A stretch of 64,000 nt of DNA from Halolamina salifodinae (GTDB lineage Archaea; Halobacteriota; Halobacteria; Halobacteriales; Haloferacaceae), in contig NZ_JAGGLC010000005.1 of the NCBI RefSeq assembly GCF_017874235.1, forward strand, positions 186,001 through 250,000. The letters are read 5' to 3'. Positions 59,945 through 64,000 of this stretch are shown piece by piece; positions within the stretch are counted from its first letter, which is position 1; each line of letters starts with the position of its first letter. The position numbers and the translations under genes were made by a program. Below the pieces are notes generated by a model. The model saw only the letters and a list, made by a program, of their open reading frames with translations. It made no database searches and was not told where the DNA came from.

Positions 59945-60688
59945 ATGTTCAAGGCCATCGTGAGCGCGTCGACGCTCCGGGACTCCCTCGACGCCGTGAG
60001 CGTGCTGGTCGAGGAGTGCAAGATCCGGTTGAACGAGGAGGAGCTGTCGATCCGCGCGGTCGACCCGGCGAACGTGGGGATGGTCGATCTGACGCTGGAG
60101 GCGGCGGCCTTCGAGTCCTACGAAGCCGACGGCGGCGTCATCGGCGTCAACCTCACGCGACTCGAGGAAGTCGCCGGGATGGCCAACGCCGACGACCTGA
60201 TCCACCTCGAACTCGACGAGGAGACCCGCAAGCTCCACATCGAGTGTGAGGGTCTCTCCTACACGCTGGCGCTGATCGACCCCGACTCGATCCGCCAGGA
60301 GCCGGACATCCCGGATCTCGACCTCCCGGCCGAGATCGTACTCGAGGGCGCACAGCTCAGCCGCGGGATCACCGCCGCGGACATGGTTTCGGACCACATC
60401 CGCCTGCGCGTCGACGAGAGCGCGGAGACGTTCCACATCGAGGCCGAGGGCGACACCGACGACGTCGACCTGCAGCTCGAGTCCGAGGACCTGATCGACC
60501 TCACGGCCGGGCCCGCCGACTCGCTGTTCAGCCTCGACTACCTGAAGGACATGAACAAGGCCATCGCCTCCGACGCCGAGGTCCGCGTCGAACTCGGCGA
60601 GGAGTTCCCGGTGAAGCTCCACTACGAGTTCGCCGAGGGGCTCGGCAAGGTGACGTTCATGCTGGCGCCGCGTATTCAGTCGGAGTAA
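59945..60688 (+). CDS. pcn: DNA polymerase sliding clamp PCNA
   Basis: 247 residues, full length: [27 protein letters not shown], the [12 protein letters not shown] loop, the interdomain connector region [22 protein letters not shown] and the C-terminal [18 protein letters not shown]. It forms the trimeric ring tethering polymerases, Fen1 and ligase. TATA-like GCTTTTTGAG lies about 28 bases upstream. Confidence 0.95.
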   Translation: MFKAIVSASTLRDSLDAVSVLVEECKIRLNEEELSIRAVDPANVGMVDLTLEAAAFESYEADGGVIGVNLTRLEEVAGMANADDLIHLELDEETRKLHIECEGLSYTLALIDPDSIRQEPDIPDLDLPAEIVLEGAQLSRGITAADMVSDHIRLRVDESAETFHIEAEGDTDDVDLQLESEDLIDLTAGPADSLFSLDYLKDMNKAIASDAEVRVELGEEFPVKLHYEFAEGLGKVTFMLAPRIQSE

Positions 60689-60790
60689 CGCCACCGCGGC
60701 TCGCGACCGAGAGCGGCCTCGTGTCGCTCTCTCGGAGCCCATGCCGTGGTTGGGTGTAACGCGACCACCCACCGCGACTTTTTCAGCCGC
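60689..60790 (+). repeat. Repeat tail and hairpin downstream of pcn
   Basis: Directly after the stop: CGCGACC, a near-perfect hairpin (CCGAGAGCG / CGCTCTCTCGG, about 60709-60737) and the tail GGAGCCCATGCCGTGGTTGG (60735-60754). The order CGTGACC-hairpin-tail is the same as at the end of the mcm and phzF elements. No gene lies in 60689-60855. Confidence 0.7.
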
Positions 60791-60855
60791 CCACTCGAAT
60801 CACGAGCATGCGCGCTGTCTATTCTCGCGTCCATCTCGCCCACCTCGACACGCTC

Positions 60856-62532
60856 TCACGGCTCCGCTGACGCGTCTGGCGAGCCAGCCGGGAACGTCAC
60901 GGCGACTTCAGTCCCACCCTCCTCGGGCGTCTCGATGTCGATAGTCGCGCCGAGTAGCGTCGCCCCCCAGTAGACTGCCCAGAGGCCGAGCCCGCTGCCG
61001 TGTTCGAGCGCCGTCTCGCCGCCCGAGCGCAGCACCGCGAGTTCGTGCTCCGGGATGCCCGGCCCCGAGTCCTGAACCACGAGGCGGGCGCCGCCGTCGG
61101 TCGGGGTGAGCGAGATCGTGATCGGTTCGGCGCCGTGGTCGATAGCGTTCTCCACGAGGTTCTCGACCACCGCCTCGAACGCGCGGTCGACGCCGTGCAG
61201 CCGAATCGAGTCGGCGATATCCGTCTCGGCGGCCGCCTCGGGCGCGTCGGCGGCGAGATCCGCGAGCACCGAACGAGTGATTGCGGCGGCGTCGAACGTC
61301 GTCTCCTCGGCTTCGAGGAACGCCTCGACCTCCCGGGCGTTCTCGCCCAGATCCGTGAGCGAGCGGGCGTTCGCCGCGATCAGTTCGGCCATCCGTTGAT
61401 CCTCGCCGTCGTGTCGGTCCGCAAGCGTCTCGGCGTAGCCGAGCACGACGGTGAGGTCGTTCCGGAGGTTATGTCTGAGCACCCGGTTCAGTACCTCGAC
61501 GCGCTGGCGCTGGCGCTCGCGGACGGTTACATCCGAGAGCACGACCGTGTAGCCGAGCGGGTCGCCGTGCTGGTCGGCGACGGTGCTGGTCGTCACCTCG
61601 TAGGTGCGGCGCTCGCCGTCGGTAAGTTCGATTGTTCGAGGTGGGTCCGCCGGGTCGAAGCGCTCGATGGGCAGGAACGACCCGAGTGGCTCCCCGAGGG
61701 CGGTGGCGGTGTCGACGCCGAGCACCGACTCGGCGGCGGCGTTGAGTTCGGCCACCTCGCCGTTGCGGGAGACGATGGCGACGGCGACGCCCACGTCGTC
61801 GACGGCCGCCTGGGTCCCCAGCCGACTCACCGCCGGCGAGACACCGAACAGCCGGTAGCGAAACAGCGCGTAGCCGAAGGAAACCCCCGTGACCCCGAGC
61901 CCGACCGGCGTGAGGTCGAGGCCGGGATAGGGGCCGACGAACAGCGCCGCCTTCCCCTGTGTGACCGTGGCGACGAGGGTGCCGACGACCAGCGCGACGG
62001 CCTGATCCCGGTAGAGCGACCCGCGGGAGAGCACCAACTCGAAGATGAGCGCGACGCCGACTCCGACGAGGATCCAGCCGTAGCCGACGTGGATCCAGTG
62101 CCAGACCCCGGGGTCGTACCAGCTGATCGCGATCCCGAGCTGTTCGGTGACTTGGTAGTCCCGCCAGAGGAGGTGGTGGGCGTCGTTGGTGACGATCAGC
62201 CCCATCGTCGCCGCCGGCAACACGAACACGCCGGCGATGAGTTTGCGGCTGATGTAGCCGCCGCGGCCGGTGTACGCCAGCGCGAACAGGAACCACGACG
62301 GCACGAGCACCGCCTTCCCCACCTCGACGGGGAGTTCGAACAGGACGTGCACGCCGGGGTCGGAGATCAGCAGCGAGACCGCGTACGCGAGCGACCAGAG
62401 CGACGCGCCGGCCATCATCGCCGCGAAGTAGGTCGCCCCAGGCTTGTCTCGGCGCGCCGCGTAGCCGCCGATGGCGAGCGTCGTCAGCCCGCTGGCAAAG
62501 GCGAGCGCCACGTAGACGAGCCCGACGTTCAT
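60856..62532 (-). CDS. Membrane histidine kinase with N-terminal 7TM sensor and PAS domain
   Basis: 558 residues. Seven transmembrane helices (residues 1-225) of the 7TM histidine-kinase N-terminal type end in FGYALFRYRLFGVSP. They are followed by a PAS domain (DDVGVAVAIVSRNGEVAELNAAAESVLG) and a dimerisation helix with phospho-acceptor His in VLNRVLRHNLRNDLTVV. The ATPase domain has VVENLVENAIDHG, DSGPGIPEHEL and GSGLGLWAVYWG. No response regulator gene is adjacent (orphan). The ATG at 62532 is chosen; the in-frame ATG at 62559 falls in the TATA-like GGTTTATGAC. Confidence 0.88.
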   Translation of the reverse strand: MNVGLVYVALAFASGLTTLAIGGYAARRDKPGATYFAAMMAGASLWSLAYAVSLLISDPGVHVLFELPVEVGKAVLVPSWFLFALAYTGRGGYISRKLIAGVFVLPAATMGLIVTNDAHHLLWRDYQVTEQLGIAISWYDPGVWHWIHVGYGWILVGVGVALIFELVLSRGSLYRDQAVALVVGTLVATVTQGKAALFVGPYPGLDLTPVGLGVTGVSFGYALFRYRLFGVSPAVSRLGTQAAVDDVGVAVAIVSRNGEVAELNAAAESVLGVDTATALGEPLGSFLPIERFDPADPPRTIELTDGERRTYEVTTSTVADQHGDPLGYTVVLSDVTVRERQRQRVEVLNRVLRHNLRNDLTVVLGYAETLADRHDGEDQRMAELIAANARSLTDLGENAREVEAFLEAEETTFDAAAITRSVLADLAADAPEAAAETDIADSIRLHGVDRAFEAVVENLVENAIDHGAEPITISLTPTDGGARLVVQDSGPGIPEHELAVLRSGGETALEHGSGLGLWAVYWGATLLGATIDIETPEEGGTEVAVTFPAGSPDASAEP

Positions 62533-62568
62533 TACCCACCCTACCGGGGGAGCCGTCATAAACCGCGG

Positions 62569-62677
62569 GGGCGACGGCGGGGCGACGGCGGGGCGACGGC
62601 GGAGCGACGGCGGGGCGACGGCGGAGCGACGGCGGGGCGACGGCGGAGCGACGGCGGGGCGACGGCGGAGCGACGGC
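62569..62677. repeat. 11-bp tandem repeat, about 10 copies, upstream of the histidine kinase
   Basis: Units GGGCGACGGCG and GAGCGACGGCG, alternating after the third copy to give a 22-bp higher order. The array begins just behind the TATA-like box of the kinase gene. One unit is about one helical turn, so each copy shows the same face of the DNA. Confidence 0.9.
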
Positions 62678-62721
62678 TCGACGGTGAGTTGTGTGAGAAC
62701 GGTCGGCGGACGAAAAGCACC

Positions 62722-63309
62722 TCAGCCGTGACGCTGGATGACCCGCTTCGCGGCCTGGGCCTTCTCCTTCCAGCCGTAGCCGGCCTCGTAGACGTGGCGT
62801 TTGTTGTCGACCAGTTCCCCCGGGCTGGTCTCCTCGAACCCCCCGCGGGCCCACGTGCCCGACTCCTCGAGCCAGTCGATCACCTTCTCGCGGGTCTCGG
62901 GCCACGTGAGGCCGACCATCTCGTACCACGCGACCATGGCGAAGACGGCGTTGTCGTGACAGCCGGGGTAGGAGCCCCGGCGGTAGATGGTCCGCATCGG
63001 GTCCGTCGTCGGCTCCGAGACCTGTTCGCGGTACTCCTCGGCGGTCAGGAGTTCGAGGCGGCCGTTGGTGTCCGGCTGAATCCGGCCGCTGCGCCGGAGA
63101 TACGAGAGCGCGGCCTGATGGAGCGCGTCCCACTCCGGCGCCGACTCGCGCAGGTCGTCCTCCTCGCGGGCGCCCGCCGACAGCGGCGCCAGCACGTCGA
63201 CGTAGGCGCGCTCGACGGTCTGCCACTCGGTCCCCTCGAACCGACAGCCGGTGTCGTGGAGGCTGCTCGTGGCGTGGCAGTCGGGACAGGGGTAGTCGAA
63301 CCGCGGCAC
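62722..63309 (-). CDS. Haloarchaeal protein with N-terminal zinc knuckle, unknown function
   Basis: 195 residues. The N-terminal CPDCHATSSLHDTGC may bind zinc together with a nearby His. The remainder is helical with conserved-looking aromatic patches (AVFAMVAWYEMVGLTWPETREKVIDWLEESGTWARGGFEE, in part) and a basic end (GWKEKAQAAKRVIQRHG). It lacks catalytic motifs I can name. The start is GTG. Confidence 0.65.
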   Translation of the reverse strand: MPRFDYPCPDCHATSSLHDTGCRFEGTEWQTVERAYVDVLAPLSAGAREEDDLRESAPEWDALHQAALSYLRRSGRIQPDTNGRLELLTAEEYREQVSEPTTDPMRTIYRRGSYPGCHDNAVFAMVAWYEMVGLTWPETREKVIDWLEESGTWARGGFEETSPGELVDNKRHVYEAGYGWKEKAQAAKRVIQRHG

Positions 63310-63354
63310 ACCCGGGCGTTACTGGGGCGCCGCCTTAGAACTCGCGGTCGGCGG

Positions 63355-64000
63355 TCATAGATCCGGTTCGATGTACACCATCGTGACGCGCGTGTCGCCC
63401 TCGCGGAGTTCCTGCTCGAGCTCCGCGATGATCTCGCTGACCGCCTCGGTGTCCAGCGCGGGGTCGACGCTCACATCGACGGCCACCAGCGCCTTCTGGG
63501 GGCCGAAGAAGACGCTCCGGAACGTGTCCACGTGGACGACGTTCGGGTGGCTGTTGATGATGCCCTGGAGGTCACGTTCGGCGTCGGCGGGCAGGCTCTC
63601 GCCCAGCAGCAGGCGCTTGTTCTGCCAGGCCAGCGCGACCGCGAACACCATCAGCAAGACGCCGATTATCGCCGCGGAGATGGCGTCGTAGATGCCGTTG
63701 CCGGTGTAGCGCGTGAGCACCACGCCGACCAGCGCGATGGCGGCGCCACTGAGTGCGATGGCGTCCTCGGTGAACGCCGTCAGCGTCGTCACGTCGCTGG
63801 TCTTCTCGAACGCCTCCGGGATCGAGGTCCAGTCGAACTCCTGCATCTGGCTCCGTAGCTCCGAGTTCGCCTTCGCGAACGCCCACGCCTCGAAGACGAT
63901 GGCCGCCGAGAGGACGGCAACGTTGAGCCAGAACGTCTCGAGTTCGGCGCCGACGAACGGGACGACGAACGTGCCGGCCTCGGTGTGGCCCGCGGTCTGG
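63355..64000 (-). CDS. Cation diffusion facilitator transporter, N-terminal part outside window
   Basis: The frame is open to the right edge, leaving 214 C-terminal residues. Visible are one transmembrane segment (FWLNVAVLSAAIVFEAWAFA), the cytoplasmic AFTEDAIALSGAAIALVGVVLTRYTGNGIYDAISAAIIGVLLMVFAVALAW helical pair (in part) with the E/D metal positions, and a C-terminal dimer domain (NVVHVDTFRSVFFGPQKALVAVDVSVD). It resembles the ZNT9-like CDF subgroup (KTSDVTTLTAFTEDA). The metal is not determinable. Confidence 0.88.
   Translation of the reverse strand, partial: QTAGHTEAGTFVVPFVGAELETFWLNVAVLSAAIVFEAWAFAKANSELRSQMQEFDWTSIPEAFEKTSDVTTLTAFTEDAIALSGAAIALVGVVLTRYTGNGIYDAISAAIIGVLLMVFAVALAWQNKRLLLGESLPADAERDLQGIINSHPNVVHVDTFRSVFFGPQKALVAVDVSVDPALDTEAVSEIIAELEQELREGDTRVTMVYIEPDL

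Overview
The window is chromosomal DNA of a halophilic archaeon (class Halobacteria). The evidence is the very high GC content, strongly acidic predicted proteins, leaderless genes with a TATA-like box about 25-30 bases upstream of the start codon, a full archaeal information-processing set (MCM, PCNA, RPA, TFB, Trm1, class II tRNA-Ser), and haloarchaeal families such as the AglD-type glycosyltransferase, archaeal 3-dehydroquinate synthase II and many small zinc-ribbon proteins. Nothing in the window fixes the genus.

Layout. 1-9 kb: end of a radical SAM/HhH protein, a repeat-rich gap, then housekeeping genes (MBL hydrolase, Cys-cluster protein, TRAM protein, methyltransferase, glycosyltransferase with a 36-bp tandem array at its stop codon, amidohydrolase, phosphoribosyltransferase, glutamine amidotransferase). 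9.1-9.96 kb: an AT-richer patch with a frameshifted DUF3800-like gene. 10-21.7 kb: acyl-CoA dehydrogenase, APH-like kinase, Hsp20, amino-acid oxidase-like flavoprotein, RPA operon, sugar nucleotidyltransferase, Tfx-type regulator, SWIM and TRAM proteins, MATE exporter. 21.8-26.4 kb: an MCM helicase gene carrying two inteins, the larger with an unusual helix-turn-helix insertion. 26.5-32.4 kb: a run of haloarchaeal proteins of unknown function around a MinD-like ATPase, a ParA-like protein lacking the P-loop lysine, and a TFB gene. 32.5-36.3 kb: HIT, PRPP synthetase, beta-propeller, AroD and a MazF-like toxin with an HTH partner. 36.4-46.7 kb: PQQ-type lipoprotein, BtuF-like protein, DUF84 NTPase, AglD, small regulators, PhzF, MFS, DHQS II. 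46.8-47.0 kb: tRNA-Ser(GGA) with a 27-bp duplication of its 3' end. 47-64 kb: RidA, threonine deaminase, Trm1, a UbiA/lycopene-cyclase-like fusion, YihY, PAP2, a GNAT gene with an in-frame palindromic insertion, glnA/lrp, aminopeptidase, PCNA, a 7TM histidine kinase beside an 11-bp array, and a truncated CDF transporter.

The most unusual signal is a family of modular hairpin repeats: stems of 7-11 bp, mostly with 3-base loops, in conserved order and orientation. They lie directly after the stop codons of mcm and phzF, just after glnA and in the first intergenic gap. Once they lie inside the GNAT reading frame, where they add about 18 residues. A second, longer, mosaic intergenic repeat occurs three times plus a fragment. 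Together they look like an undescribed family of small mobile or transcript-processing elements.
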